The notes under the pieces are model-generated. The model was given only the letters and a program-made list of their open reading frames with translations. It did not search any database and was not told the DNA's origin. A program made the translations under genes and the position numbers. Shown here one piece after another: positions 31,840 to 41,746 of a stretch of 64,000 nt of DNA. Location: positions 29,461-93,460 of the forward strand of contig JAMCYN010000165.1 of assembly GCA_023474015.1 (NCBI GenBank), given 5' to 3'. The number at the start of each line of letters is the position of its first letter. Position 1 is the stretch's first letter. The DNA is from Armatimonadota bacterium. GTDB taxonomy: Bacteria > Armatimonadota > UBA5829.

Positions 31840-32946
31840 ATGATAACTATCGAAGGCAAGGCAAAACGAGATGGGGTCGCGGTGGCGGTGGCCGCCTCCG
31901 TGAACTCCACGACCGGCATAAACGGTGTGGCCCCACACATTCTTGAGGACGGCATTCGCTCGGTGAAAAAAGGCTTGACCCGGGTGGACTATCCCGAGGT
32001 GGTGGTCGCCTGCGATAACATCGCGATGGGGGTTTCCATCAAAATCCCCGGCATAAATACAATCGGGATCGCCGCCGAGGGCGAAATGGATATCCCCGGG
32101 CTTGAGGCCGATGTTCCGTGCGTACTCGGCCTGCCGAAGCTGTTGGAGTCGGTTTCTCAAGGAGACCTGATGGTCATCGACGGCAACCGGGGCGTCGTCT
32201 ACATCGATCCCGACCCGGAAATCCTGATCCACTACCAGCAATTGGAAGACGAAAGGATGAGCCGGGGCAAAGTGTTCATCGCGTCGGAACACATCCCGGC
32301 GCGCACGCAGACCGGCGAGACCGTGCATGTCTACGCGCATATATCCAACGAGGGTCAGGTTAACCAGGCCCTGGACGAAGGGGCCGATGGGCTGATGGTA
32401 GACCTGCGCTGCGCGGAAGAAGATATCGCGAACTACGCCAAAGCCCTGCTCCTAGCCGCGCCAGGCAAGCCCATCGCGTTCGCGGTCGATTTCCCGTGCC
32501 GGGACCTGCTGGAGACCGCGGCCCGCTACTCGGCGCCGAGCCAGGTGACAATCATGCTTCCTCTCACCAAGTATGAGTACTTAATGCCGGATATCGAGTC
32601 GGTCCTGGCCGACATCGAGGATGATCCCGACCTGGCGCCGGTCAACATAGGCGTTGTGCTCACTGAAGCCGAGTACGACCCCGAGAAGTTCGCCACCTGC
32701 CATGTCGCCATAGACATTCGGAAGTCTCCCACGCTGAAGGAGAAGACGGCGCCGGAGCTTGGGCTGCGGCTGAAGCACTCCGGCTGCGAAAGGGATGCCG
32801 AGTTCGTCGTGCTTATGATAGGCAAACATATTAGCGCCATTGAGCCGCTGGTTCGCGCCGGAGCGCGGAGCGTGGCCGTCGCGCCGGACAGGGTGGAAGC
32901 GTCGAAATATGCCATTCGTTCGATGGGAATAGAGGGAGAGGATTGA
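31840..32946 (+). CDS. Degenerate PEP-utilising-enzyme-like protein (swivelling domain plus TIM-barrel part)
   Basis: 368 residues. Residues ~85-130 (DVPCVLGLPKLLESVSQGDLMVIDGNRGVVYIDPDPEIL) match the end of the phosphohistidine swivelling domain of PEP-utilising enzymes such as PTS enzyme I. The usual GGxTSHxAIxAR motif with the catalytic histidine is absent. The rest (YAHISNEGQVNQALDEGADGLMVDLR; VTIMLPLTKYEYL; MIGKHISAIEPLVRAGARSVAVAP) parallels the C-terminal PEP-binding barrel of enzyme I but lacks its usual catalytic Arg/Glu/Cys signature. It overlaps the next gene by four bases. It may be a regulatory or new-activity relative; I cannot assign a reaction. Confidence 0.6.
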   Translation: MITIEGKAKRDGVAVAVAASVNSTTGINGVAPHILEDGIRSVKKGLTRVDYPEVVVACDNIAMGVSIKIPGINTIGIAAEGEMDIPGLEADVPCVLGLPKLLESVSQGDLMVIDGNRGVVYIDPDPEILIHYQQLEDERMSRGKVFIASEHIPARTQTGETVHVYAHISNEGQVNQALDEGADGLMVDLRCAEEDIANYAKALLLAAPGKPIAFAVDFPCRDLLETAARYSAPSQVTIMLPLTKYEYLMPDIESVLADIEDDPDLAPVNIGVVLTEAEYDPEKFATCHVAIDIRKSPTLKEKTAPELGLRLKHSGCERDAEFVVLMIGKHISAIEPLVRAGARSVAVAPDRVEASKYAIRSMGIEGED

Positions 32947-33917
32947 AGCTCGTTGCGTGGATGAGCTACCATCTCGAGTCGCGCGGGATAGTGGACGACT
33001 ACATCGCGCGAGTGCGGAGCTGCCTCCAGGGGCACGAGTTCGTCGTGTGCGAGGACCTGGAATCGATAAAACGCGAAATAGCCGATGCGGACGCAATGAT
33101 CTGCTGGCGCATAACTCCCGAAGTGTTCGCCGAGACGCGGAAACTAAGGTGGATTCAGTTCGGCAGCGCCGGGATCGACCATACCCTATTCCCCGAACTC
33201 ATCGCGAGCGACGTGATCCTCACAAACCTGAGCGGTATCCACTCCATCCCCGTGGCGGAGCATGTGCTCGCGCTAATGCTGGCCCTGACCCGTGGGCTGG
33301 ACGTGGCGATGCGGCTGAGGGCGGAGCGCCGATACGAGCGCGCGGAGCTCGCGGCCACAAGCAGCGAGCTTGCCGGGAAGACCCTGGGAATCGTGGGCCT
33401 CGGCAAGATCGGCCTTAATATCGCCCGGCTGGGAAAGGCGTTCGAGATGCGGGTGATCGGGACGAAAAAGACTCCAACGGGTGTCTTGCCAAACATCGAC
33501 GAGGTTCTTGCCCCCGGGGACTTACGCGGGATGCTGCCGGAGTGCGACTTCATGGTCCTAGTGGTGCCGCTGACCTCGGGAACGAAGGCGTTGATGGGCA
33601 GGGGCGAGATCGAGTCGATGCGCCGGGGGAGTTATCTTATTAATGTGGCCCGCGGCTCGATGGTGGACCTCGATGCGCTCGCCGACGCGCTTAAGAGCGG
33701 CAAGCTCGCGGGCGCGGCGCTGGATGTCTTTCCCCAGGAGCCTCTGCCGCCGGACAGCCCGATATATGATATGCCGAATGTCATCATCACACCCCACACC
33801 GCCGGCTCGAGCCCCCGCTACGGCGAGCGGGCCGCCGCGATATTCAAGCACAACTTCGATGCGTTTCTGAGCGGCGGGCGGATGGTGAACGTGTATGACA
33901 GGGACCGCGGGTATTGA
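32943..33917 (+). CDS. D-isomer-specific 2-hydroxyacid dehydrogenase family protein
   Basis: 324 residues starting at TTG, which overlaps the stop of the preceding gene (TTGA) and follows GGGAGAGGA. The NAD-binding motif GKTLGIVGLGKIGLNIARLGKAFEMRVIGTKK is at ~150-180, VPLTSGTKALMGRGEIESMRRGSYLINVARGSMVDLDALADAL at ~215-255 contains the catalytic Arg, and the catalytic Glu-His region is FPQEPLPPDSPIYDMPNVIITPHTAG. It reduces a 2-oxo acid or oxidises a D-2-hydroxy acid; the substrate is unknown. Coupling to the degenerate PEP-enzyme-like gene suggests a shared pathway around phosphoenolpyruvate or a 2-oxo acid (inference). Confidence 0.92.
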   Translation: MKLVAWMSYHLESRGIVDDYIARVRSCLQGHEFVVCEDLESIKREIADADAMICWRITPEVFAETRKLRWIQFGSAGIDHTLFPELIASDVILTNLSGIHSIPVAEHVLALMLALTRGLDVAMRLRAERRYERAELAATSSELAGKTLGIVGLGKIGLNIARLGKAFEMRVIGTKKTPTGVLPNIDEVLAPGDLRGMLPECDFMVLVVPLTSGTKALMGRGEIESMRRGSYLINVARGSMVDLDALADALKSGKLAGAALDVFPQEPLPPDSPIYDMPNVIITPHTAGSSPRYGERAAAIFKHNFDAFLSGGRMVNVYDRDRGY

Positions 33918-33943
33918 CACCGGGTACAATCCAATGCTAATAT
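33914..33943 (+). promoter_or_regulatory. Sigma70-type promoter for hrcA
   Basis: TTGACA (33914-33919), an 18-base spacer, TAATAT (33938-33943), about 29 bases before the hrcA ATG. It overlaps the last codons of the dehydrogenase gene. Confidence 0.65.
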
Positions 33944-33971
33944 CCATTTAGAAGCGCATCATGGTAATAGT

Positions 33972-35027
33972 ATGAAAAGTACTCCAATTACCCCGATTGA
34001 TGTCCGCAAGCAGGTTATCCTCAAGGCGGTTGTGACTGACTACGTGCGCACCGTCGAGCCCGTCGGCTCGCATACCCTGATGACGCGCTACCAGTTCGGG
34101 GTCAAGTCCGCCACTATCCGCAACGAACTTGCCGAGCTTGCCGAATTGGGCTACCTGCGCCAGCCACACACATCCGCCGGACGCATACCCTCCGATCTCG
34201 GCTACAGGTTCTATGTGGACCGGCTGATGGAAGCCGTGAACCTCGGTACGCTCGAAGCCGCGAGTGCGAAAGACCGCCTCGCACCGCATCGGACCGAGGT
34301 CGATATCATCATCGAGCAGACCTGCCGGATCCTCGCGGACCTCGCGCATTACACCTCGATTGCGACCAGGCCGATGGCCCGGGATGCGGTTGTTAGCCAC
34401 ATAAGCGTGGCAAATGTCGGGCGGAGCAAGTTGCTGGCCGTGTTGGTGCTCAGTAACGGCAGGGTGATCCACGAGCTGCTGGAGTTCGACGCAAGCTTGG
34501 TCCAGCCCGAGCCAATCCGCGCGACCAATTTCCTCACGCGCAAGCTCGGAGGCCGAACGCTTGAATCCATCAGCTCCAGCGGCATGAAAGAACTCTCCCC
34601 GGACGCATTGGACATGAAGGACTTGCTGGGCAAGGTGCTGCGGTTCATCAGGCGCGAGGTCGAAACAACCGACGAGGGTGATGTTCACCTCGAGGGCGCA
34701 ACCTACATCATGCAGCAGCCGGAGTTCAAGGACATCGAGCGGCTGGAGGCGGTGCTGTCGGTGCTTGAGCAGCGCAAGGCCCTATACAAACTGTTCTCCA
34801 CGGTCTACCTCGGCCCCGGCACGACCGTCATCATCGGCTCTGAGAATCCCCTCGGCGAGATGCGCGACTGCAGCTTCGTGGCCGCGCTATATCGCATCAG
34901 CGGTCGAATCGCCGGCACAATCGGCATCATCGGCCCCACCCGCATGGACTACCCCCGCGCGATCAGCGCGGTCGAGTTCATGGCCCGCAACCTCGGGGAG
35001 CTGCTCACCGACCTCAGCGTCGCTTAG
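33972..35027 (+). CDS. hrcA: Heat-inducible transcription repressor HrcA
   Basis: 351 residues, normal length. The winged-helix N-terminus reads VRKQVILKAVVTDYVRTVEPVGSHTLMTRYQFGVKSATIRNELAELAELGYLRQPHTSAGRIPSDLGYRFYVDRLM, nearly identical in layout to known HrcA, followed by the GAF-like domain and the C-terminal AGTIGIIGPTRMDYPRAISAVEFMARNLGELL. HrcA represses groE/dnaK operons through CIRCE elements and depends on GroEL for folding. No CIRCE site and no grpE, dnaK or dnaJ gene is visible next to it, so the regulon lies elsewhere. The ribosome site is weak. Confidence 0.95.
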   Translation: MKSTPITPIDVRKQVILKAVVTDYVRTVEPVGSHTLMTRYQFGVKSATIRNELAELAELGYLRQPHTSAGRIPSDLGYRFYVDRLMEAVNLGTLEAASAKDRLAPHRTEVDIIIEQTCRILADLAHYTSIATRPMARDAVVSHISVANVGRSKLLAVLVLSNGRVIHELLEFDASLVQPEPIRATNFLTRKLGGRTLESISSSGMKELSPDALDMKDLLGKVLRFIRREVETTDEGDVHLEGATYIMQQPEFKDIERLEAVLSVLEQRKALYKLFSTVYLGPGTTVIIGSENPLGEMRDCSFVAALYRISGRIAGTIGIIGPTRMDYPRAISAVEFMARNLGELLTDLSVA

Positions 35028-35261
35028 AAGCCCCGGCCGTCGTGTGAAAAAGTACGTTTCCGCACGCACGAATTTCACGTTGTTGAAGGAAGGAACTCGT
35101 GCTCAGCTTGAGCGTGGGAGGGAGACGACCGTCAATTCAACTATATGCGTTCCCTGAACCAGCGCGCGGGAAGAAAAAAGGACGGCGGGAATGCTTTACG
35201 AAGACTCTCTTCAATGGAGCCGGAAGAGCTTAGGAAACCCGCGGGTCTCCTTTCGATCTTG

Positions 35262-35290
35262 TTGACCCCTGACTATCGCTGAAGTATACT
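35262..35290 (+). promoter_or_regulatory. Strong sigma70-type promoter for the gmd operon
   Basis: TTGACC (35262-35267), exactly 17 bases, TATACT (35285-35290), 36 bases before the gmd ATG. Confidence 0.8.
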
Positions 35291-35326
35291 GAAAGCTATG
35301 CAACGGCGTGCATTGGAGGGCATTTC

Positions 35327-36367
35327 ATGAAATCCGCGCTTATACTCGGCATTACCGGCCAGGACGGCTCATATCTGGCGGAACTCCTGTTGGAAAAAGG
35401 ATACGCGGTCCACGGCATCATCCGCCGCGCAAGCACATTCAACACCGATCGCATAGACGGCCTCTACCAGGACCCGCATGAGACCGGCCGGAGGCTATTC
35501 CTGCATTACGGCGACCTGGCCGACGGCACGGGCTTGCGGCGCGTGCTCGAGCTGGTGCAGCCGGACGAAGTGTATAACCTGGGGGCGCAGTCTCACGTCA
35601 GGGTGTCATTCGATCAGCCGGAGTACACGGCGGATGTGGTCGCGCTGGGCACGCTCAGGCTTCTGGAATGCTTGCGGGATCACATGAACAACTCCGGCAA
35701 GCCGGTTCGTTTCTACCAGGCGGGCTCGTCGGAGATGTATGGCTCCACGCCCCCTCCGCAAGATGAGAACACCCCGTTCCACCCGCGCAGCCCGTATGCC
35801 GTAAGCAAGATGGCGGCGCACTACTATTCAGTCAACTACCGCGAAGCCTACGATATGTTCATCTGTAACGGGATTCTGTTCAATCACGAGTCCCCACGGC
35901 GCGGCGAGACCTTCGTTTCCCGCAAAATCACCCGCGCGGTCGGCAGGATCAAGCTCGGATTGCAGAAAAAGCTGTTCCTCGGGAATCTCGATGCCAAGCG
36001 CGACTGGGGCTTCGCGGGAGACTACGTGGAGGCGATGTGGATGATGCTCCAGCAGGACGCGCCGGATGATTATGTGATCGCGACCGGCGAGGCGTATTCG
36101 GTGCGGGATCTGCTGGAAAGGGCGTTCGGGCGCGTGGAGCTTGATTGGAGCGACTACGTTGAGATCGACCCCAAGTACTTCAGGCCATCGGAGGTCGATT
36201 ACCTGATGGGTAACGCCGCGAAGGCCAGGGCGAAGCTGGGCTGGAAGCCCGAAGTGAGCTTCGACGAGCTTGTCGGGATGATGGTGGACCACGATCTGGA
36301 ACTGGCCCAGCGCGAGCGCACGCTGATCGAGGCCGGCCACTCGGTGGTGCTCAGGGGGCGGTCGTGA
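35327..36367 (+). CDS. gmd: GDP-mannose 4,6-dehydratase
   Basis: 346 residues. It is an extended SDR with the NAD-binding [27 protein letters not shown] at the start, [22 protein letters not shown], the catalytic [42 protein letters not shown] (Ser/Tyr/Lys triad) and [19 protein letters not shown]. It converts GDP-D-mannose to GDP-4-keto-6-deoxy-D-mannose, the first step to GDP-fucose and related deoxysugars for surface polysaccharide. GGAGGGC precedes the ATG. Its stop overlaps fcl, so the two enzymes of the pathway are coupled. Confidence 0.97.
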   Translation: MKSALILGITGQDGSYLAELLLEKGYAVHGIIRRASTFNTDRIDGLYQDPHETGRRLFLHYGDLADGTGLRRVLELVQPDEVYNLGAQSHVRVSFDQPEYTADVVALGTLRLLECLRDHMNNSGKPVRFYQAGSSEMYGSTPPPQDENTPFHPRSPYAVSKMAAHYYSVNYREAYDMFICNGILFNHESPRRGETFVSRKITRAVGRIKLGLQKKLFLGNLDAKRDWGFAGDYVEAMWMMLQQDAPDDYVIATGEAYSVRDLLERAFGRVELDWSDYVEIDPKYFRPSEVDYLMGNAAKARAKLGWKPEVSFDELVGMMVDHDLELAQRERTLIEAGHSVVLRGRS

Positions 36368-37296
36368 TGGAAAGGAACAGCCGGATATATGTCGCGGGCC
36401 ACCGGGGGCTGGTGGGCTCGCACATCCTTCAGGCGCTGCAAGAGAATGGTTATGTGAACCTTATCACCCGCGAGCTGGACGAGCTCGATCTGACGAGCCA
36501 GGCCCAGGTGGAGGCGTTCTTCGCCGAGAACAAGCCCGAGTATGTGTTCCTGGCGGCGGCCCGAGTCGGCGGAATCCTCGCCAACAACACCTACCCGGCG
36601 GAGTTCATTCGCGACAATCTCATGATTCAGACGCTGGTGATCGACGCGGCGTATCGGCACGGCGTGAAGAAGCTCCTGTTCCTCGGTTCGAGCTGCATAT
36701 ACCCGAAGTTCGCCCCGCAGCCGATGAAGGAGGAGCACTTGCTGACGGGCATCCTCGAGCCCACCAACGAGCCCTACGCCATCGCCAAGATCGCCGGGAT
36801 CAAGATGTGCCAGTCGTATCGGCGCCAATACGGCTTCAATGCGATCTCTCTGATGCCGACCAATCTCTACGGCCCGCGCGACAACTTCGATCTGAACAGC
36901 TCGCACGTCCTGCCGGCGATGATCCGCAAGTTCCACGAGGCGAAGACTGCGGGGGCGTCCGATGTGAGCGTATGGGGCACGGGAAAGCCCAGGCGCGAGT
37001 TTCTCCACGTGAGCGACCTGGCCGGCGCGGCGCTTTTCCTGATGCTCAACTATGACGACCCCGAAATTGTCAACGTCGGCGTGGGAGAGGACGTGAGCAT
37101 TGGCGAGCTTGCGGAGATGGTCAAGGATGTGGTCGGCTTCGATGGGAAGATCGTCTATGATACCTCCAAGCCCGACGGCACTCCGCGCAAGTTGCTGGAT
37201 GTCTCCCGGCTGTTCTCGCTGGGCTGGAGGCCGACGATATCGCTGCGCGATGGGATCGCGGCGACATATAAGTGGTATCTGGAGAACCGGACGTGA
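36367..37296 (+). CDS. fcl: GDP-L-fucose synthase (epimerase/reductase)
   Basis: 309 residues. The N-terminus [25 protein letters not shown] is the family NADP site; [45 protein letters not shown] (catalytic Tyr and Lys) and [31 protein letters not shown] follow. It epimerises and reduces the gmd product to GDP-L-fucose. The start is ATG 36367 or GTG 36364; both overlap the gmd stop. Its own stop overlaps the GTG of the next gene, so at least three genes are translationally linked. Confidence 0.96.
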   Translation: MERNSRIYVAGHRGLVGSHILQALQENGYVNLITRELDELDLTSQAQVEAFFAENKPEYVFLAAARVGGILANNTYPAEFIRDNLMIQTLVIDAAYRHGVKKLLFLGSSCIYPKFAPQPMKEEHLLTGILEPTNEPYAIAKIAGIKMCQSYRRQYGFNAISLMPTNLYGPRDNFDLNSSHVLPAMIRKFHEAKTAGASDVSVWGTGKPRREFLHVSDLAGAALFLMLNYDDPEIVNVGVGEDVSIGELAEMVKDVVGFDGKIVYDTSKPDGTPRKLLDVSRLFSLGWRPTISLRDGIAATYKWYLENRT

Positions 37297-38837
37297 AGCA
37301 GTCCCGCTGGGGCGTTATCTTCTCCACCGGCAAGGCGGGCTACTGGTCGCTGGTCGTGCTGTTATTCGCCATCGCCCTGGGAATGCGTATGTATCCGCCC
37401 GGCGAGCCTGGGGCGTTATATGGCCGCGAGTTCGATACTCTCCAATACTGCCGTTACTTTTATGTGCACGGCTCACAAGTGGCGCCTTCGTGGAAGCTCG
37501 AGGTGGTTGACGCGACGATTGAAGGTTACGGCGGCAATGGAAAGATGATCAGGTCATATCATCAGCAGATATGTGCCGCAATATATCGCATCGTCGGCGA
37601 GGGGCGTATTTGGCCGCTTCGGTTGCTGTCTTCAGTGGTCTGGCTGATAGGCGGGGTATTCCTGCTCTTGTTGCTGCGAATGATGTTCGACGCCGATACC
37701 ACGCTTCTTGGGATCGGGACGTACTTGTTGCTGCCGTTTGCCGTTCTCTACAGCAGATACGTAATGACCGATCCACTCATGGTCGCGTGGTTCGCCGCGA
37801 GCCTCTACTTTGTGGCAGCCTATTTCAAACGTCCATCGACGAGGTTGATGGCGGCCTGTTTGGCGACATCCGCGATATGTATCTACACGAAGCCTTTCTG
37901 TGTATTCGCCCTGATTGGAGCGTTTCTGGCGCTCTCGGCATCCGAGGGCGGGACAAAGACGAAGAAAGGCATATTCAGCGGGCGTTCGGCGTTGTTTATA
38001 GCCGTAAGTGTTCTGCCGTCGCTGGCCAGTTACGTCTATTTCACCCTGACCACTGAGTTTGGCCGCTCTTATTTGTTCAGTCCCGGAATGCTGCTACATG
38101 GCTACTTCTGGAAAGGTTGGTTTTCCATTATTCAGAGCACAGTCGGGCTTGCGCCTTTTTGTCTTTCGTTGGTCGGAGTGCTGCTGGCGCGTGATCGGTT
38201 CGTCCGATATCTGCTGTCCGGGCTCTGGATCGGCTACTTCGCATACTGCTTCTTCTTTACCTACTGGACGCACACCCACACTTACAACCATCTGCTGCTG
38301 ATGCCCATAGTGGCGCTGTCTCTGTCGCCCTTGTTTGCCTGCGTGACGGATCGCCTGGCCAGCTCCCGCCCACTGTTCGCTGTACGGGCGTGCTGCATGC
38401 TTCTCGCCGTTGCCGCTATGGCGTTCGTATTCCAGGAGATTAAGCCGCAACTGATAGCTCCCGCGAGAGCGGAAACCATCAACGAGGTCAAGACCGACGC
38501 CGAGGAGATCGGCCGGCTCGTGGGCCACAGCACGAATACAATCATTCTGTGCCACGGCTACGGCGCGAAACTCTGCTATTTCGGCTGGTTCTGCGGGCGA
38601 AATTGGCCCGCAGATTATGACTTTGCCGCCTGGGCGAAGTATGGGATACCCCACATGACGGCGAAAGAGAGACTGGAGAATGACTTCCTGCCGGCGCGGC
38701 CCGACTATTTCATAATAAGGGCGCCTTTGTTGTATGGCAGGGAACAGCCGGACTTGCTGGAACTGCTCAAAAAGGACTATCACGTTGTTGCGGCAAATCG
38801 CCGCTATGCAGTCTACGACATGCGACACACTCAGTGA
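37293..38837 (+). CDS. Multi-span membrane glycosyltransferase-like protein (GT39/ArnT-type)
   Basis: About 514 residues with 10 or more hydrophobic segments ([61 protein letters not shown]-type, [17 protein letters not shown]). An acidic [15 protein letters not shown] motif in the first large loop and [18 protein letters not shown] correspond to the GT-C (PMT/ArnT) fold, which transfers sugars from lipid carriers outside the membrane. The GTG at 37293 has CTGGAG upstream and overlaps the fcl stop; a longer frame from 37272 is possible. It is part of the deoxysugar cluster, so a role in exopolysaccharide or glycolipid decoration is likely. Confidence 0.75.
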   Translation: MKQSRWGVIFSTGKAGYWSLVVLLFAIALGMRMYPPGEPGALYGREFDTLQYCRYFYVHGSQVAPSWKLEVVDATIEGYGGNGKMIRSYHQQICAAIYRIVGEGRIWPLRLLSSVVWLIGGVFLLLLLRMMFDADTTLLGIGTYLLLPFAVLYSRYVMTDPLMVAWFAASLYFVAAYFKRPSTRLMAACLATSAICIYTKPFCVFALIGAFLALSASEGGTKTKKGIFSGRSALFIAVSVLPSLASYVYFTLTTEFGRSYLFSPGMLLHGYFWKGWFSIIQSTVGLAPFCLSLVGVLLARDRFVRYLLSGLWIGYFAYCFFFTYWTHTHTYNHLLLMPIVALSLSPLFACVTDRLASSRPLFAVRACCMLLAVAAMAFVFQEIKPQLIAPARAETINEVKTDAEEIGRLVGHSTNTIILCHGYGAKLCYFGWFCGRNWPADYDFAAWAKYGIPHMTAKERLENDFLPARPDYFIIRAPLLYGREQPDLLELLKKDYHVVAANRRYAVYDMRHTQ

Positions 38838-38988
38838 TGGGCCACGCATTCTCCATTTGACAACCAGCACTCCGCGACATGGCATGAACGGCGGTGGTCG
38901 CGTGCTGGACATAATTTCCCTCAACCAACCCGATGACAAATACGATAAAGTCGGCTCAATAAGGGTATTGATCAACCCGGGAGCCGCG

Positions 38989-40179
38989 ATGGACAAGTAT
39001 CGTATTCCGTTCAACAAACCCTGGCTGACCGGCAAAGAGCTGAACTACATCGCCGAGGCTATCCATTTTGGGCAGATCTCCGGCGATGGGATGTTTACAC
39101 ACAAGTGCCACGCGCACCTCGAGCGGGAGCTTGGGGTTGCCAAGGCGCTGTTGACCACTTCCTGCACCCATGCGCTTGAGATGTCGGCTCTCTTGCTCGA
39201 TATCGAGCCGGGGGACGAGGTGGTCGTGCCATCGTTCACGTTCGTCACAACCGTGACCGCCTTCGTGCTGCGCGGCGCAAGTCCGGTATTCATCGATATT
39301 CGGCCCGATACGCTGAATATGGACGAAACGCAGCTCGAACGCCTGATCTCGTCGCGCACGAAGGCGGTCGTTCCGGTGCATTATGCCGGAGTCGGCTGTG
39401 AGATGAACATGATTTGCGAGATTTGTGAGAGGCGAGGCGTCCCGATTGTCGAAGATAACGCCCACGGACTGTTCGGCAGGTATAAGGGCAAGTACCTGGG
39501 GACGTTCGGCGCGCTGGCGACTCAGAGTTTCCATGAGACGAAGAATTTCTACTGCGGCGAGGGCGGCGCGCTTCTGATAAACGACCCCGACCTGATCGAG
39601 AGGGCCGAGATTATCCGCGAGAAGGGCACCAATCGCAGTAGGTTCTTCAGGGGACAGGTAGACAAATACGGCTGGGTGGATGTCGGCTCCAGCTACCTGC
39701 CGTCGGATATGCTGGCGGCGTTTCTCTATGCCCAGTTGGAGTTCTACCGGGAGATTCTGGATAAGCGTCGGGCGATCTGGGAGCGATACAACGACGGCCT
39801 GTGGGAGTGGGCGACCGATCATGGCGTTGGGCTGCCGGTGATCCCCAACCACTGCGAGCAGCCGTACCATATGTTCTACATCATCCTTAACTCGTTGGAC
39901 GAGCGCCGACGGCTGATCGAGCATCTGAAATCGAACGGCATATTGAGCGTGTTCCATTTCCTGCCGCTGCACCTCTCGGAGATGGGCAAGCGCCTCGGCG
40001 GAGACCGCTATAGTTGCCTGGTCACCGAGCGTGTCAGCGACCGCCTCCTGCGCCTGCCTTTCTTCAATGACCTCACCGAGGACGACCAGTCAACCATCAT
40101 CGAGACCCTGGAAAGGTTCGACAAATGGGACAAGGCCGCGCGACCGAGGAGTTCGTTCAAAGTGAACGCGCGCACTTGA
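38989..40179 (+). CDS. wecE: dTDP-4-amino-4,6-dideoxygalactose transaminase (DegT/DnrJ/EryC1 family)
   Basis: 396 residues. The sequence follows WecE/RffA closely: IPFNKPWLTGKELNYIAEAI, LLTTSCTHALEMSALLLDIEPGDEVVVPSFTFVTTVTAFVLRGASPVFIDIRPDTLNMDE, VVPVHYAGVGCEMN, and the PLP lysine in SFHETKNFYCGEGGALLINDP near residue 183, then REKGTNRSRFFRGQVDKYGWVDVGSSYLPSDM. It aminates a dTDP-4-keto-6-deoxyhexose with glutamate. The ATG at 38989 follows GGGAG; the longer open frame overlaps the previous gene and is not conserved. No dTDP-sugar acetyltransferase or rml genes are nearby. Confidence 0.93.
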   Translation: MDKYRIPFNKPWLTGKELNYIAEAIHFGQISGDGMFTHKCHAHLERELGVAKALLTTSCTHALEMSALLLDIEPGDEVVVPSFTFVTTVTAFVLRGASPVFIDIRPDTLNMDETQLERLISSRTKAVVPVHYAGVGCEMNMICEICERRGVPIVEDNAHGLFGRYKGKYLGTFGALATQSFHETKNFYCGEGGALLINDPDLIERAEIIREKGTNRSRFFRGQVDKYGWVDVGSSYLPSDMLAAFLYAQLEFYREILDKRRAIWERYNDGLWEWATDHGVGLPVIPNHCEQPYHMFYIILNSLDERRRLIEHLKSNGILSVFHFLPLHLSEMGKRLGGDRYSCLVTERVSDRLLRLPFFNDLTEDDQSTIIETLERFDKWDKAARPRSSFKVNART

Positions 40180-40204
40180 CAACCGACTCTAGCGCAAGTA
40201 CAAT
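40176..40204 (+). promoter_or_regulatory. Strong sigma70-type promoter for the Wzz-type gene
   Basis: TTGACA (40176-40181), 17 bases, TACAAT (40199-40204). The -35 box overlaps the wecE stop codon, giving an internal promoter about 37 bases before the next ATG. Confidence 0.8.
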
Positions 40205-40240
40205 TCCATTGCGTCGCGACGGAAAGCGGCTGGGTTGGCA

Positions 40241-41365
40241 ATGGAAGGACAGGCGCAGTTGGACAGCAAGGAACTTCAGACCACCGACGAAATCGATCTC
40301 TTGGCGTTCTTGTCACCGCTCATCGCGCGTTGGAAGCTGTTGCTCGCCGTTACTCTGCTAGGCGCGGTGTCGGGCTTCGTCATCAGCAAAGTACTTCCAA
40401 AGACGTACCAGTCCAGCGCGACGATCTACGTGCAGCAATCGGGTGGCGTCAGTTTCCTGAGAGACCTTCCGATTCCCATTGGTTCCTCCGGCGGCACCTC
40501 GAGCGGATACTTGCTTTCACTCCTGCAAAGCTCCACATTGTCCAAGATAGTCAGTGATCGGCTCAAGGTCGAAAAGAACCCCAACTACATGGCGAACTGC
40601 GTCAACATTCAGGAAAACAAGAACGGCAGTATAACCGTCTTGGCAAAGGCGCATGACCCGAAACTGGCGGCGGATATAGTCAACACGATGCTGGACAATC
40701 TCAGTTCGCTTGTGGTCACCGCCTCCAAGCGTAAGGCGGAGTTCATTGCCCAGAAGATCGAAGAGACTACTCGCAATCTCTCCAGGGCCGAGGACCGCTT
40801 GAAAGACTTCATGGAGAAGAACGACGTCACGGCGGTCGAAGAAGACGCCAAGAGCCTCATACAGCAGTCGGCTGAGCTCGATGCCAAGCTGCTATCCGTA
40901 AACCAGGAACTCGAAAGCGTGAAGAGCGAGCTTGGAAATGTCGGCGATCTCAATACCCTTGTTGACCAGGAGGTGCGCAAGCGCAGCCTCGAATCCGCCC
41001 GCGACTACGTAGTGAAGAAGCGCGAGGAGATGCGCGCCAGGATATCAAAGCTGCCCGCCGTCGGCGCCCAGTATGCGCGGCTCCAAAGAGACGTAATGGT
41101 GCTATCGAAGACCTATGAACTGCTGGTCGAACAGTATCAAATCGCCAGCATAACCCGCAAGGGCGAAGACGGCGATTACCAGATAATCGACCGGGCCAAG
41201 CCCAATCGCAAGAAAATCGCCCCGCGCACGACGGTCAACACGGCGCTCGGCGGGATGCTGTGTTTCTTCATAACCGCAATGTCAATCAGCGTGCGGATCA
41301 GCGCCGACAAATACAAGACACGCTATAAAGGCGTGACGGGCCGCCGCACTGTCGAGCACGTGTAA
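40241..41365 (+). CDS. Wzz-type polysaccharide chain-length/co-polymerase protein
   Basis: About 374 residues. Layout is that of Wzz/BexC-like proteins: a short cytoplasmic N-terminus (TTDEIDLLAFLSPLIARWK), first membrane helix (LLLAVTLLGAVSGFVISKVLP, about residues 33-53), a long periplasmic coiled-coil (AEFIAQKIEETTRNLSRAEDRLKDFMEK... SAELDAKLLSVNQELESVKSELG), a PxxPxxP-like AKPNRKKIAPRT and a second membrane helix (ALGGMLCFFITAMSISVRI). It controls chain length or export of surface polysaccharide. There is no C-terminal tyrosine kinase. The ATG at 40241 lacks a strong site; TTG 40235 is an alternative. Confidence 0.87.
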   Translation: MEGQAQLDSKELQTTDEIDLLAFLSPLIARWKLLLAVTLLGAVSGFVISKVLPKTYQSSATIYVQQSGGVSFLRDLPIPIGSSGGTSSGYLLSLLQSSTLSKIVSDRLKVEKNPNYMANCVNIQENKNGSITVLAKAHDPKLAADIVNTMLDNLSSLVVTASKRKAEFIAQKIEETTRNLSRAEDRLKDFMEKNDVTAVEEDAKSLIQQSAELDAKLLSVNQELESVKSELGNVGDLNTLVDQEVRKRSLESARDYVVKKREEMRARISKLPAVGAQYARLQRDVMVLSKTYELLVEQYQIASITRKGEDGDYQIIDRAKPNRKKIAPRTTVNTALGGMLCFFITAMSISVRISADKYKTRYKGVTGRRTVEHV

Positions 41366-41746
41366 TCCTCTTCTTAAGCCTCCGTCCACAAGCGGGTGCT
41401 ATTCATTTCGCGTACATACACCCATTTTTCACCTGTAGTGGGCGGTCGTTCATACCGAAAAGCCGTATTGGTCGCCCAATCCACGCTCAGGACTCAGTGT
41501 GATATTGAGTCACTGCATCCATGGGTATGCTTTACTCCGACGAGTGGACTTAAGTTTGCTATTGCATGTTGACATTCTCCAGAGCTAGATGCTAGAATAC
41601 TCGACGCGTATAGCAGGCAGACAATGCGTCCTGCCGAGGACCGTTGGATCCTCTAAGGACACGGATGGTCCAATCGGTATGCGGATTAGAGAATTGATTC
41701 TCCGGCAAACGCCGCATCATGCACGGGAGGTGTAGCAAGAGACAGG
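41366..41746 (+). promoter_or_regulatory. Promoter region and structured leader of the CapD-type gene
   Basis: No coding frame with support. It holds the promoter at 41569-41598 and then a ~140-base leader with potential pairing (CCGTTGGA near 41641 with TCCAATCGG near 41669, and a GCAGG/CCTGC hairpin near 41614). No known riboswitch, JUMPstart or ops sequence could be confirmed. Confidence 0.45.
41569..41598 (+). promoter_or_regulatory. Sigma70-type promoter for the CapD-type gene
   Basis: TTGACA (41569-41574), 18 bases, TAGAAT (41593-41598). It predicts a leader of about 140 bases before the ATG at 41747. Confidence 0.75.

Noticed and set aside
33914..33971. CIRCE operator before hrcA
   Set aside because: No TTAGCACTC-N9-GAGTGCTAA pair or a close variant could be found; only a GCTAA word is present.
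41440..41465. ops/JUMPstart element before the CapD-type gene
   Set aside because: GGGCGGTCGTTC is similar to the ops core but lacks the key GGTAG bases, and it lies upstream of the promoter, so it would not be in the transcript.
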